DNA of 64,000 nucleotides from an uncultured Prevotellaceae bacterium (GTDB lineage: Bacteria > Bacteroidota > Bacteroidia > Bacteroidales > Bacteroidaceae): contig CACXTX010000008.1 in the NCBI GenBank assembly GCA_902770635.1, positions 1 to 64,000 on the forward strand, written 5' to 3'. Of this stretch, positions 42,767-52,069 are shown piece after piece (position 1 is the stretch's first letter; every line of letters begins with the position of its first letter). The notes beneath the pieces are model-generated. The model worked only from the letters and a program-made list of their open reading frames with translations, was not told the origin of the DNA and did no database searches. The position numbers were made by a program, and so were the translations under genes.

Positions 42767-44325
42767 TGTATAGTGATAATTTTACATGGTGCCCAAAACC
42801 AGAAGGTTGATCCCTTGCCTACCTCGCTGGACATGCCGACACGTCCGTTGACGGCATCGAGGATGGCTTTACAGATGGAGAGTCCCAGTCCTGGTGTCTC
42901 TTGTTGTACAAAGGTATGCTGATCGGTTAACAAAGCAAAGATATTGTTTTTCAGGTCTTCGGGGATGCCTTCGCCTGTATCGGTGACGGCAAAGTATAGG
43001 CCGTTGTCCTGTTGCCGGTATTCTATGGTGATGGAGCCCTGCGAGGTGTGACGGATGGCATTGCTCAACAGGTGCATCATGACATGACGGAACATGCCGG
43101 CATCGATTTCAGCAACACATTGCTGATGCGGGCTTTCAATCTTCAGTACTACCTCGTCCTGCTGACGGTGCTCTACCTCGCTCTTGTAACTTTCCAGCAG
43201 CTCCCTGATGTCGGCAGCGACACGGGTGAACTGCACTCCGCCGCCTTCGATGTTGGAGAGTTCCAGCAGCTCGTTGATGAAATAGAGCAGCTGCTTGCCA
43301 TTGGTGTTAATCTGGGTGAACATCTGCTGGCGGTCCTCGGCAGAGATACCGTTATCGTCCTGATAGAGTAACTCGCTGAAACCGATAATAGCATTCAGCG
43401 GGGTACGCAGGGCATGGCTGACATTAGCGAGGAAGACCGTTTTCAGCTGATCCGACTTCTGGGCACGGCGCATCTCGATATGGAGACGCTTGTTATGGCG
43501 ACGCTGCATGAACAGTATCAGCAGCAGGGTGAGACAGACAACCCCTCCTACCAGCCACCAGAACCATTGGGGTAGATGGAATCCGTCAAGATGGGTGATA
43601 TAGTCGCCATAGATATCGTCGATGGTACCTTCCTTATCCATCTTCAGTAACTCGCGGTCAATGGCGTCAATGAGCTTGCGGTTATGGCTCACATAACAGT
43701 ACTCGCGGGGCGTAAGCGTCAGGTCTTCTGCCGTGAGGTTCGTCAGGTGCAAGCGATGGATATGGTACTTTGCCTGGTAGCGGAAGCAGATGACGGCATC
43801 GTACTCGCCTGCCGACAAATCCTGCAAGGCCTTGGGGAGGTCGCGCACCACATGGAGCTCGGCACCGGCCTTAGTCAGCGTGTCGGTAATGGGGCGACTG
43901 GACATATAGGCTATCTTCTTGTCCTTGATCTGACGCATGTTGAACTGGTCAGCATCTTTATGGTCATTGCGATAGACGACCTGATAGTATAGTTTGAAAA
44001 CTGCGCGGGAGTAGTTGATGAGCGACTGGCGGTAGGGTGAGAAAACCATCATAGCCAGATCGACACGACCTTTAAGTACATCGCCGCTGATGGCTTCCCA
44101 CGTGTTGGGACGATAGGTGTAAGGCACGTTGAGACGCTGCATCAACGTCTGTGTCAGTTCTACATCCAGTCCTTTAGGCAAGCCTTCCTCATCGACATAC
44201 TGCAAGGGGGCATAGTCCAGGTCAAGCCCAATCACAAGGGGTTTGAACTTAGAGTAGCCTAAGTTGTCAGCATGGACAGCCAGCGTGGCAGCAATGGTCA
44301 GTAGTATTATGGCCAGTTTTCTCAT
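42763..44325 (-). CDS. Sensor histidine kinase with periplasmic solute-binding domain
   Basis: 520 aa. Signal peptide, then a type-3 extracellular solute-binding domain (about 28-245: FKPLVIGLDLDYAPLQYVD, KGLDVELTQTLM, RVDLAMMVFSPYR). A membrane helix (about 255-278) leads to a HisKA domain with the phospho-acceptor in FLANVSHALRTPLNAIIGFS and a HATPase domain (VTDTGEGIPEDLKNNIFA, TPGLGLSICKAI). No receiver domain and no response regulator is nearby. The motif has Ala-Leu after the histidine where Glu-Ile is usual. The 4-nt overlap with the GH67 gene is the odd feature, suggesting ligand sensing linked to xylan uronic acids. Confidence 0.88.
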   Translation of the reverse strand: MRKLAIILLTIAATLAVHADNLGYSKFKPLVIGLDLDYAPLQYVDEEGLPKGLDVELTQTLMQRLNVPYTYRPNTWEAISGDVLKGRVDLAMMVFSPYRQSLINYSRAVFKLYYQVVYRNDHKDADQFNMRQIKDKKIAYMSSRPITDTLTKAGAELHVVRDLPKALQDLSAGEYDAVICFRYQAKYHIHRLHLTNLTAEDLTLTPREYCYVSHNRKLIDAIDRELLKMDKEGTIDDIYGDYITHLDGFHLPQWFWWLVGGVVCLTLLLILFMQRRHNKRLHIEMRRAQKSDQLKTVFLANVSHALRTPLNAIIGFSELLYQDDNGISAEDRQQMFTQINTNGKQLLYFINELLELSNIEGGGVQFTRVAADIRELLESYKSEVEHRQQDEVVLKIESPHQQCVAEIDAGMFRHVMMHLLSNAIRHTSQGSITIEYRQQDNGLYFAVTDTGEGIPEDLKNNIFALLTDQHTFVQQETPGLGLSICKAILDAVNGRVGMSSEVGKGSTFWFWAPCKIITIQ

Positions 44326-44331
44326 CGGCTA

Positions 44332-44363
44332 CAAAGATACAAAGAAAAAAGAGAGGACACCAA
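44332..44363 (-). promoter_or_regulatory. Promoter of the kinase-aguA operon
   Basis: Minus strand: TTG (44361-44363), 21 bp, TATCTTTG (44332-44339). Only 6 nt separate the box from the ATG at 44325, so a leaderless mRNA is expected. Confidence 0.65.
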
Positions 44364-44429
44364 CATTTTTTATTATAAAATGTTAATGCCCCCTCAGAAT
44401 GATAGTATAAACAATGATGATCCAGCGGG

Positions 44430-45854
44430 TTATTCGTGAACGTAGAGGTCCCAGCCCAGGTAGGTCTCGATGGCTTCGTTCAGGATGTCAACCACATCGG
44501 TGCGGCACATGGCTACGTGGTGCTCGAAACCGTTCTTGCAGATATACTTCATCAGTTTCTGCAGATTGTCGACTTTCGTAACGGCAATACAGCCGTCCAT
44601 GCCGTAGGGATCGTTGGTAAGCTGACCCTTGCCCAGATAGGCCTTGATGCAACCCTTCGGGTCGTCTGTAGAGATACGGAAGAAGGTGAAGGGACCTTCG
44701 GAAACCTTGGCATAGACAGCACCGAAGGTATTGATCTTGCCCAACGTTCTGCCCAGCACGCCGAGGGCACCGAGTTTAAGGTCACCATTGCCTACAAACT
44801 GCTTGGGGAAGTTGCCGCAGTGGGTACATACACACTTGTTGCGGTCTTCGGCGAAGTTGTTGTTCCAGTCGAGCAGGGCAGGAGCGTTCTGGGAAGCTAG
44901 CGAGAGGGCATACATAGAGACGGCACCGGCGAGGTCGGTCTCACAGGCAGCAGGAATGAGCTTGTCTGAGAGCATCGACATGGTGACGCAGGGAGCGCAG
45001 CCGTAGTTCTGCTCCAGCGAGTCCCAGCACTGGATAGCCACCGCCTGTACGTCGTTAGCCTCTATCCAGTTTTCGACTGCCACGCTGAACTTAGCCTGCA
45101 GGCCCAGTTTTTCCTTGTAGTTGTCGGGCACCTTGGCATAGTTGCAGGTGCGGTTGCACATCTCGATGAACTTCGGGTCGTCGTCCTTGATCTTCTGGGC
45201 AGCATAGAGAATCTCAGAGAGGTCGGCAGGAACCACCGTGATGCCTGAGCGCTGCAGCAGTTTCTCGGAGGCACGACAGGTGTTGAAGCCCAAGGGGCGC
45301 GTACCAATCTGACCCAGGCGACAGTGACGCAGTCCGTTCACCACGCGGCAGATGGCTGCAAACTTGTCGATGTCCTTTTTCAACAGCGGGTCGAATATAG
45401 AATAGGTGTGTAGCGTGGTGTCCGTGAAGGGAATGCCATACTGGTAGAGGTTGTTGCATACGGAGATTTTTCCGCAGAAGGCATCACGACGTGAGTCGAG
45501 GTCCACCTTGTCGTTCTCGTCGTCACAGGCCTGTACCAGAACGGGCACGTTCAGGTCGGCATCGCTGATGGCATTGATGATGCCAATCTCGAAACCGAAG
45601 TTAGGCAGCGATACGATGATGCCGTCAATCTCGTCACGATGGGCACGGAACTGCTTTGATACCTTCAGTCCGTCTTCGCGGGTCTCGATGCTCGAACTGC
45701 CTGTGGGGGTAGCATCCTCAGGCAGGATGATATACTCGTAGCCTCCCTCGTCGAGGGTTTTCAGCAACTGCTTACGTACGTCCTTAGCCAGTTCTGAGTT
45801 AAAATAGGCGCGTGTTCCGATAATCACGCCAAAACATGTCTTTCCGTTTTTCAT
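44430..45854 (-). CDS. L-fucose/L-arabinose isomerase-family sugar isomerase
   Basis: 474 aa. It belongs to the fucose-isomerase-like superfamily: FGVIIGTRAYFNSELAKD at the N-terminus, VSLPNFGFEIGIINAI, and a C-terminal domain with conserved acid and His positions (AIQCWDSLEQNYGCAPC, AACETDLAGAVSMYAL, FEHHVAMCR). Such enzymes convert an aldose to a ketose with Mn. It is the last gene of an operon with a split transketolase and an FGGY kinase. That set matches the D-apiose pathway (apiose to apulose, phosphorylation, transketolase transfer), so D-apiose isomerase is my best proposal, inferred from context. Plain fucose isomerase is less likely because there is no fuculose aldolase. Confidence 0.8.
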   Translation of the reverse strand: MKNGKTCFGVIIGTRAYFNSELAKDVRKQLLKTLDEGGYEYIILPEDATPTGSSSIETREDGLKVSKQFRAHRDEIDGIIVSLPNFGFEIGIINAISDADLNVPVLVQACDDENDKVDLDSRRDAFCGKISVCNNLYQYGIPFTDTTLHTYSIFDPLLKKDIDKFAAICRVVNGLRHCRLGQIGTRPLGFNTCRASEKLLQRSGITVVPADLSEILYAAQKIKDDDPKFIEMCNRTCNYAKVPDNYKEKLGLQAKFSVAVENWIEANDVQAVAIQCWDSLEQNYGCAPCVTMSMLSDKLIPAACETDLAGAVSMYALSLASQNAPALLDWNNNFAEDRNKCVCTHCGNFPKQFVGNGDLKLGALGVLGRTLGKINTFGAVYAKVSEGPFTFFRISTDDPKGCIKAYLGKGQLTNDPYGMDGCIAVTKVDNLQKLMKYICKNGFEHHVAMCRTDVVDILNEAIETYLGWDLYVHE

Positions 45855-45870
45855 ATTTGTTTTGTTTTAG

Positions 45871-47361
45871 TTATTTGATCAATTGGTTTACCGCATTGCG
45901 CCAGCCCTGATAGAGCGTGTTCTTCTGCTCATTGGGTTGAGGTTGGATGACTTGTGTCACCTTGCGCAGGCCTGCTACCTCGTCGAAACTGTTCCACACA
46001 CCACGGGCAAAGCCATTCATGATGACAGCGCCGAGTGCTGAGGCATCGTCCACCTCCGTACAAACCACGGGGGTGTCGAGCATATCAGCCTGGAACTGCA
46101 TGAGGAACTTGTTCTTGGTAGGTCCTCCGTCAGCACAGATCTCGCTCAGGCGACCTCCTGTGGCACGAGCCATCACGTCTATCAAGTCCTTGATCTGGTA
46201 GGCAATGCTCTCCAGGGCAGCACGCAGGAAGTGAGCCTTGGTGGTAGCGAAGGTCAGTCCGAAGACGGCTCCTTTCACGTTGCTCTGCCACCAGGGAGCT
46301 CCCAGTCCTGAGAAGGCGGGCACGATATACACGCCACCATTGTCATCGACGCTGGTAGCCAGTGCCTCCATCTCTGCGGGATGACCTACCAGTTGCAGTT
46401 GATCGGCAATCCACTTGAGGGTAGCCCCCGTGCTGTAAATGTTGCCCTCGAAGCCGTAATAGGTCTTGCCAAAGGCCGAGAAGCCTACACTGGTTACCAA
46501 ACCTTCGGGGGCAGCCTTGGGTTCCTCGCCGATGTTTACCATCACGCTTGAACCTGTGCCGTAGGTCACTTTGCCCGAACCCTTGGTAAAACACATCTGT
46601 CCCACCAGGGCACCATGTGAGTCGCCCAGCACACCGGCTATCTGGATAGGCTCTGGGAAAATGCCCTCCACGGTTGTCTCACCATAGACGGCATCACAGG
46701 GAAGGATGGTTGCCATCATGGAACGGGGTATGTCGAACAGTTTCAGCAGGTCGTCGTCCCAATCCAATGTGTGGATATTGAACAACATGGTGCGCGAGGC
46801 ATTCGTATAGTCCGTGGCAAAGGTCTTGCCTCCTGTGAGTTTCCAGATGAGCCACGTCTCGATGGTACCCATCAGCAGTTCTCCGTTCTCGGCAGCCTGG
46901 CGGGCTCCCTTTACGTTGTCGAGCAGCCATTTCACACCACTTGCAGAGAAGTTGGGGTCTATCAGCAGACCGCTCTTGTCGAACACCTGCTTGGCATAGC
47001 CCTTCGAGCGTAACAGTCGGCAGAGCTCTGCCCCTCGTGTGTCTTGCCATACCACTGCATGGGCGATGGGCTTACCCGTCGTCTTGTTCCATACCACAGC
47101 GGTCTCGCGCTGGTTGGTGATAGCCAGGGAGAACGTGTAAGGAACCAGCGAATAGTGTAAATCAACTTCTGCCATCAGTTTGCGGATAGCCTCTACCATG
47201 TTCTGGTAGATTTCCTCTGCGTCGTGCTCCACCCATCCTGTCTGGGGATAATACTGGTGGTGATCGACATTGGTGCGAGCAAGCACCTTGCATTGCTCGT
47301 CGAAAAGCAGGGCTTTTGTTGACGAGGTGCTCTGGTCAATAGCAATGAATCGCTGTGCCAT
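45871..47361 (-). CDS. FGGY-family sugar kinase (glycerol-kinase-like)
   Basis: 496 aa. The phosphate-binding opening is FIAIDQSTSSTKALLFD, with TGWVEHDAEEIYQNM, ITNQRETAVVWN and AVVWQDTRG as in glycerol kinases, then GVLGDSHGALVGQ, VTYGTGSSVMVNIG and ADGGPTKNKFLMQFQADML. Any ketose or polyol can be the substrate in this family. Neighbours (isomerase and split transketolase) argue for a kinase producing a phosphorylated ketose such as apulose 4-phosphate rather than a true glycerol kinase. It lies 16 nt before the isomerase and 3 nt after the transketolase C-subunit. Confidence 0.85.
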   Translation of the reverse strand: MAQRFIAIDQSTSSTKALLFDEQCKVLARTNVDHHQYYPQTGWVEHDAEEIYQNMVEAIRKLMAEVDLHYSLVPYTFSLAITNQRETAVVWNKTTGKPIAHAVVWQDTRGAELCRLLRSKGYAKQVFDKSGLLIDPNFSASGVKWLLDNVKGARQAAENGELLMGTIETWLIWKLTGGKTFATDYTNASRTMLFNIHTLDWDDDLLKLFDIPRSMMATILPCDAVYGETTVEGIFPEPIQIAGVLGDSHGALVGQMCFTKGSGKVTYGTGSSVMVNIGEEPKAAPEGLVTSVGFSAFGKTYYGFEGNIYSTGATLKWIADQLQLVGHPAEMEALATSVDDNGGVYIVPAFSGLGAPWWQSNVKGAVFGLTFATTKAHFLRAALESIAYQIKDLIDVMARATGGRLSEICADGGPTKNKFLMQFQADMLDTPVVCTEVDDASALGAVIMNGFARGVWNSFDEVAGLRKVTQVIQPQPNEQKNTLYQGWRNAVNQLIK

Positions 47362-47364
47362 TTC

Positions 47365-48294
47365 TTATTTCTCATTTATAAAACTGATCACGGCTTTTGC
47401 CACACCTTCTGCATCCATACCGTAGTGGTGGAAGATTTCGGCGTTGGTACCATGAACGACGTTCTCGTCAGGAATACCGATGATGCGAACGGGAACGGGA
47501 TGCTCGCTGAGCGTCTCACAAACCATAGCACCTAAGCCACCGTACTGTGAGTGCTCCTCGACGGTGACGATGCGTCCTGTCTCACGGGCAGCCTTCTTGA
47601 TAGCCTCCTCGTCGAAAGGCTTGATCCACGAGCAGTCCAACACACGGGCTGAGATGCCCTGTTCTTTCAGCTTCAGACCTGCTTGCCAGGCGTGATAGAC
47701 GGTCTCACCGGTAGCCACGATGGTGACATCGGTACCGTCCAGTAGCTGGATAGCTTTGCCTACTTCGAAGCGGAAGTCGTCGTTCTCATAAACATCGGGC
47801 ACGGCGGCACGGCCTACACGGACGTAGCAGGGTTTATTGAAATCAACCAGGAATTTCACCAGTTTCTTCGTGAAACGCCAGTCGGAGGGCAGACAAACGG
47901 TCATGCCTGGGAAGGTGCGCAGCGCTGCAATGTCGTGCAGCGAGTGGTGGGTAGCACCCAGTGCGCCGTATGCTACACCACCTGATACGCCCAAGATGGT
48001 GACTGGGTTCTCTGAATAGGCCAGATCGACCTTGACCTGTTCCAGCGAGCGAGCCACATAGAAGCAGGCAGGCCCGCAGCAGAACACCTTTTTGCCCGAG
48101 TGTGCCAGACCGGCCGAGATGCCTACTGCATCCTGCTCGGCAATGCCACACTCCACAAACTGACCGGGTAGTGCCGAGGCATAGTCGCCCAGGGTAACGG
48201 AGCCACGGGCATCCGTCGTTACGGCAATAATATCTTTGTCCTCACGTGCTAGTTCCAGCAGCGTGTCGGTAAACTGTTTCCTACATGCAATCAT
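47365..48294 (-). CDS. Transketolase C-terminal subunit
   Basis: 309 aa. The pyrimidine-binding half of transketolase: DIIAVTTDARGSVTLGDYAS, PGQFVECGIAEQDAVGISAG (the Glu that activates thiamine), then a C-terminal domain ending in VVEEHSQYGGLGAMVC-type sequence (TVEEHSQYGGLGAMV). It lacks the thiamine-diphosphate-binding half, which is the separate gene 4 nt upstream. Split transketolases in a catabolic operon, rather than the usual single-chain enzyme, occur in the transketolase-type D-apiose pathway. It should act with the 48299-49198 product as a heteromeric enzyme. Confidence 0.88.
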   Translation of the reverse strand: MIACRKQFTDTLLELAREDKDIIAVTTDARGSVTLGDYASALPGQFVECGIAEQDAVGISAGLAHSGKKVFCCGPACFYVARSLEQVKVDLAYSENPVTILGVSGGVAYGALGATHHSLHDIAALRTFPGMTVCLPSDWRFTKKLVKFLVDFNKPCYVRVGRAAVPDVYENDDFRFEVGKAIQLLDGTDVTIVATGETVYHAWQAGLKLKEQGISARVLDCSWIKPFDEEAIKKAARETGRIVTVEEHSQYGGLGAMVCETLSEHPVPVRIIGIPDENVVHGTNAEIFHHYGMDAEGVAKAVISFINEK

Positions 48295-48298
48295 CTTC

Positions 48299-49198
48299 TT
48301 AGCCCTCCAATCCTTTAATTCTTTCTTCGATTTCCTTGACAGCAGCCTTGCACTGCTCTTCGTTCAGCACGCCGTGGTGCCACTTGGCGATGCCTTCCAT
48401 AAACGAGACGCCGCGTCCCTTTGTGGTGTTTGATACCAGTAGGTGAGGCTTCTTGTTCGTGTAGTCGATGGCATCGAAGGTCTTCACAATGTCTTCCATT
48501 GAGTCGCCATTCATTTCGATGACGTCCCAGCCGAAAGCGCCCCAGCGCTCCTTGATGCAGTCGATGGGCATGACGTCCTCCGTGTTGCCGCTAATCTGCA
48601 GATGGTTACGGTCGATGATAGCCACCAAGTTGTCCAGCTGGTACTTGTGACCTGCCATGGCAGCCTCGTAGATAGAGCCTTCACCCTGTTCGCCGTCGCC
48701 CATGAGCACATAAGTGCGGTAAGATGGTGTGGCATTGTCTGGCGTGGTAAGATAAGCATTGCGGTTCATCTTCTCGGCAATAGCCATGCCGATGCCAATG
48801 CTTAGTCCGTGTCCCAGTGCACCGGAGTTGACCTCGATGCCTGGCACCTCGATGGTGGGATGCCCGGAGAGGATGCTTCCGAACTGTCCCAACGTGTCGA
48901 GCACTTCGGGTTTCAGGAATCCCTTAGCCTCCAGGGTGACGTAGAGTGCCTCTACGCAATGACCCTTCGAGAGTACGAAACGGTCTCTCGTGGGAGCTTT
49001 GGGCTCTGCGGGGTTCAGGTTCTTCATCACGTGGAAATACAGTGCCGTCATTACGTTTAGGCACGACAGGTCGCCACCGATGTGGCCTGCTTTGGCGGCA
49101 TAAACCACCTCCACCAACCGTTTGCGGTTCTTTTCCGCCAACAGTTCCAATTCTTTGACAGATGTCAAAGCGACTTCGTCGGTTACTTTGATGTTCAT
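48299..49198 (-). CDS. Transketolase N-terminal subunit
   Basis: 299 aa. The diphosphate-binding half: AKAGHIGGDLSCLNVMTALY, RDRFVLSKGHCVEALYVTL, NSGALGHGLSIGIGMAIAE and the thiamine-diphosphate motif MGDGEQGEGSIYEAAM. It is the first gene of the four-gene leftward operon (split transketolase, kinase, isomerase). No clear TAnnTTTG promoter is visible between it and the divergent gene at 49316. Confidence 0.9.
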   Translation of the reverse strand: MNIKVTDEVALTSVKELELLAEKNRKRLVEVVYAAKAGHIGGDLSCLNVMTALYFHVMKNLNPAEPKAPTRDRFVLSKGHCVEALYVTLEAKGFLKPEVLDTLGQFGSILSGHPTIEVPGIEVNSGALGHGLSIGIGMAIAEKMNRNAYLTTPDNATPSYRTYVLMGDGEQGEGSIYEAAMAGHKYQLDNLVAIIDRNHLQISGNTEDVMPIDCIKERWGAFGWDVIEMNGDSMEDIVKTFDAIDYTNKKPHLLVSNTTKGRGVSFMEGIAKWHHGVLNEEQCKAAVKEIEERIKGLEG

Positions 49199-49303
49199 AG
49201 TTCTTTAAGTATATATACCTTTTATTATATATATAGGATGCACGAAAATGGAAATTGTCATCATTTTAAGGTGGGAAAAGCGTTAGGTTTCAAGAATTCT
49301 TCG

Positions 49304-49311
49304 TATATTTG
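49304..49311 (+). promoter_or_regulatory. -7 box of the TPR-SpoIIE phosphatase gene
   Basis: TATATTTG ends 4 nt before the ATG at 49316. I see no good -33 element. The short gap predicts a leaderless transcript. Confidence 0.5.
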
Positions 49312-49315
49312 CAGC

Positions 49316-51391
49316 ATGAAACAACTCGGGGTCTTGTTTATAGCCGTTTTCTTCGGAATTGCCGCACTGCTTGCCGTTTCTTGTTGTAAGCAGCGTGAGC
49401 AGCAGGTGCAGAAGATTTCGGATGCCGACGTGCAGCTGGACAGGGTTCATCAGGCTCACAACTACGACAGTCTGCAGTTGCTGGTTGACAGTTTTAGTGC
49501 GGCAGGTGCCCTTTCCGATATCAAGACGAACTATTGGTTGGGCTATGTGCACCAGCGCAAGGGTCAGCAGCGTCTGGCTGAGGTTTACTGGAAACATGCT
49601 GTGAGCGACGAGGCAAACGACACGGAATCGCTAGATTATTATGCCAAGTCGGCCAGTCGGCTGGCCAGCCTTCTGTTGCTCAAAGGCGACTATGAGGGCA
49701 CGCTTCAGGTGGCGCTGTCTGCCAAGTCGCGGATGGACGAGTTTTCATTGGACACGCTGAGCGAGTATTCGAACCTGTTGGCTACCATTGGCAGTTGCCA
49801 GTTGAAGCTGGGCAATCCCCAGCAGGCTGCCAACACTTTTGAGCAAGCCAGTAGCAACTACCGACAGTTGCTGCAGCACGACCAGACGGGTTCTCTCTAC
49901 AAGAGTGCCATTGTAGGACAAATCAATATCGTCAACATCTACCTGAGTGAACGTCAGTACGACAAGGCGTATCTGTGGACGGAGCGTTTCGACTCTGTGC
50001 TGACGCTTTACGAGCAGCAGCCTTATGCCAATGAGAACTATGTGGACAAACAGCGTGCCCGTCTGAATTTCTACCGGGCTACCGTGTTGCAGGCGATGGG
50101 CAATGGGAAGGAGGCTGCGAAGGCTTATCAGGCGGCGCTTCAGACGAAGTATGCCCATACGGGTGACGGACACATTGAGAGTATCGAGTACCTCATGGCT
50201 GCCAAGCGATGGCGCGAGGCTGCCCGAGACTTGGAGGATCTGGACTACCAGATGGACCGCTACGGCATGTCGCTCACGCTGGAGAATATTCAGAAATACT
50301 ACCTGCCTAAGTTCCGCGCTAATGTTGGTGCACAGCGCACGGATTCGGTGGTGGAAGTGGGCAAACAGATTTGCGACGCCCTCGACAGTGCTATCTGGCA
50401 ATTCAAGAAGGATGAGGCCGCCGAGCTGGCTACTATCTATGACACCCAGCAGAAGGAGGCCAAGATAGTGCAGCAGGAGGCCGACCTGTCTCGTCAGCGC
50501 TGGATAGGTACGCTGGCTGCCTTGGGTCTGATTTCCGTTTTCTTCCTTATCTACACGCTCATCAAGCGTCAGGCCAGTCAGCGTTTGGAGGCTGCCCACG
50601 GCAAGTTGGAGGAGGCGCATGCGCAGTTGCAGTCCGCCTACGACAAGTTGGAGAGTACCACGAAGGCTAAAGAGCGCATTGAGAGTGAGCTGCGCATTGC
50701 CCGCGACATCCAGCAGTCGATGGTGCCTAGCGTATTCCCCAACCAAGACAACATTGACATGTATGCCGCGATGACTCCTGCCAAGGAGGTGGGTGGCGAC
50801 CTGTACAGTTACTTGCTGCAGGACGACGAGTTCTATTTCTGTGTGGGCGACGTCAGCGGCAAGGGTGTTCCCGCCAGTCTCTTCATGGCACAGTGCAGCC
50901 GACTGTTCCGCACCTTGGCCGGTCAGCACATGAAGCCTGCCGAGATAGCCACCTCGATGAATGCGGCGCTGACGGAGAATAACGAACAGGGCATGTTCAT
51001 CACTATGTTCCTGGGACTTATCGATCTGAGGAGCGGACGCATGGACTACTGCAACGCCGGTCATAATCCTCCCGTCTTCGGCCTGCCTGCCCGATTTATG
51101 GAGATGGAGTCCAACGCACCCCTCGGCCTGTGGCCTGAGCTGGACTTTGTGGGCGAGACGATGGATAACGTCAAGGGTTGTCCACTGTTAATCTATACCG
51201 ACGGACTGAACGAGGCGGAGAACTGCCGCCAGCAGCAATTTGGCGACGACCGTCTGCTGGACATCCTGAATACCAACCATTTCGAGAATTCACGCCAGGT
51301 CATTGAGTTGCTGAAGACCGAGGTGGAGAACCATCGCAATGGCGCCGAGCCTAACGACGACCTGACCATGATGTGTCTGAAGGTCAGCTAA
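49316..51391 (+). CDS. TPR-membrane SpoIIE-type PP2C phosphatase
   Basis: 691 aa from ATG 49316; the frame is open further upstream, but that part runs antisense through the transketolase gene. A lipobox-like LLAVSCC is at residue 22-24. TPR-like helices follow (about 30-390), then a membrane helix (about 395-418), a coiled coil with KERIESELRIARDIQQSM, and a SpoIIE/RsbU phosphatase domain (about 470-690) with metal-binding Asp in AKEVGGDLYS, FCVGDVSGKGVPASLF and NDDLTMM. Such phosphatases dephosphorylate STAS-domain anti-sigma antagonists. No STAS gene is in the window. A MATE-RsbW fusion and a second SpoIIE phosphatase lie within 9 kb. Confidence 0.9.
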   Translation: MKQLGVLFIAVFFGIAALLAVSCCKQREQQVQKISDADVQLDRVHQAHNYDSLQLLVDSFSAAGALSDIKTNYWLGYVHQRKGQQRLAEVYWKHAVSDEANDTESLDYYAKSASRLASLLLLKGDYEGTLQVALSAKSRMDEFSLDTLSEYSNLLATIGSCQLKLGNPQQAANTFEQASSNYRQLLQHDQTGSLYKSAIVGQINIVNIYLSERQYDKAYLWTERFDSVLTLYEQQPYANENYVDKQRARLNFYRATVLQAMGNGKEAAKAYQAALQTKYAHTGDGHIESIEYLMAAKRWREAARDLEDLDYQMDRYGMSLTLENIQKYYLPKFRANVGAQRTDSVVEVGKQICDALDSAIWQFKKDEAAELATIYDTQQKEAKIVQQEADLSRQRWIGTLAALGLISVFFLIYTLIKRQASQRLEAAHGKLEEAHAQLQSAYDKLESTTKAKERIESELRIARDIQQSMVPSVFPNQDNIDMYAAMTPAKEVGGDLYSYLLQDDEFYFCVGDVSGKGVPASLFMAQCSRLFRTLAGQHMKPAEIATSMNAALTENNEQGMFITMFLGLIDLRSGRMDYCNAGHNPPVFGLPARFMEMESNAPLGLWPELDFVGETMDNVKGCPLLIYTDGLNEAENCRQQQFGDDRLLDILNTNHFENSRQVIELLKTEVENHRNGAEPNDDLTMMCLKVS

Positions 51392-51409
51392 ACAACAACA
51401 AATACTACC

Positions 51410-52069
51410 ATGCTTTTAAGTCACTACTACCAGGGAATGAGGGAAGCCGGCTGCGACGAGGCAGGCCGCGGCTGTCTGGCAGGCAGCGTCTATGCCGCAG
51501 CGGTCATACTGCCCGAGGATTACCAGAACGACTTGCTGAACGACTCGAAGCAGCTCACCGAGAAGCGGCGCTACCAGCTGCGTGACATTATCCAGCGCGA
51601 CGCCGTGGCATGGGCGGTGGGCATAGTCACCCCCGAGGAGATAGACCGCATCAACATTCTTAACGCCTCCATCCTGGCTATGCACCGTGCACTGGACCAG
51701 TTGAGCGTGCGCCCCGAGGCCATCATCGTGGACGGCAACCGCTTTAAGCCCTACCGTACTGGGGTGGGCAGTGGCATTGCCAACATACCCAACGATGGTA
51801 ACGGCAGCACAGCCTGTATACCGCACACCACCATCGTCAAGGGTGATGGCAAGTACCTCTCCATCGCCGCCGCCTCCATCCTGGCCAAGACCTACCGCGA
51901 CGACTACATGAACCGGCTGGCCGAGGAGTTTCCGCAGTACGACTGGCTGTCGAACAAGGGCTACCCCACCAAGAAGCATCGCGAGGCTATCCGACAGTAT
52001 GGCATTACGCCCTATCACCGCAAGAGCTACAACCTTCTGGGTGACGGCCAGCTGAGTTTCGACTTCTAA
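51410..52069 (+). CDS. rnhB: Ribonuclease HII
   Basis: 219 aa. The first acidic catalytic pair is in [20 protein letters not shown], with [20 protein letters not shown] and [16 protein letters not shown] following, all diagnostic of RnhB. It nicks RNA-DNA hybrids and removes single ribonucleotides. The 21-bp repeat array starts inside its last codons (LSFDF). Confidence 0.97.
   Translation: MLLSHYYQGMREAGCDEAGRGCLAGSVYAAAVILPEDYQNDLLNDSKQLTEKRRYQLRDIIQRDAVAWAVGIVTPEEIDRINILNASILAMHRALDQLSVRPEAIIVDGNRFKPYRTGVGSGIANIPNDGNGSTACIPHTTIVKGDGKYLSIAAASILAKTYRDDYMNRLAEEFPQYDWLSNKGYPTKKHREAIRQYGITPYHRKSYNLLGDGQLSFDF

Noticed and set aside
44371..44393. AT-rich inverted repeat after the isomerase gene as terminator
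   Set aside because: The arms AACATTTT/AAAATGTT pair, but no T tract follows on the minus strand, so termination is not supported.
45871..47361. Naming the FGGY kinase as glpK
   Set aside because: Sequence motifs resemble GlpK, but no glycerol genes are near, and the operon suggests a ketose substrate.
49082..49315. N-terminal extension of the TPR-SpoIIE frame
   Set aside because: It runs antisense through the transketolase gene and the promoter; ATG 49316 with a signal sequence is the real start.
49745..51064. 439-aa open frame antisense to the SpoIIE phosphatase
   Set aside because: Shadow of a real PP2C gene.
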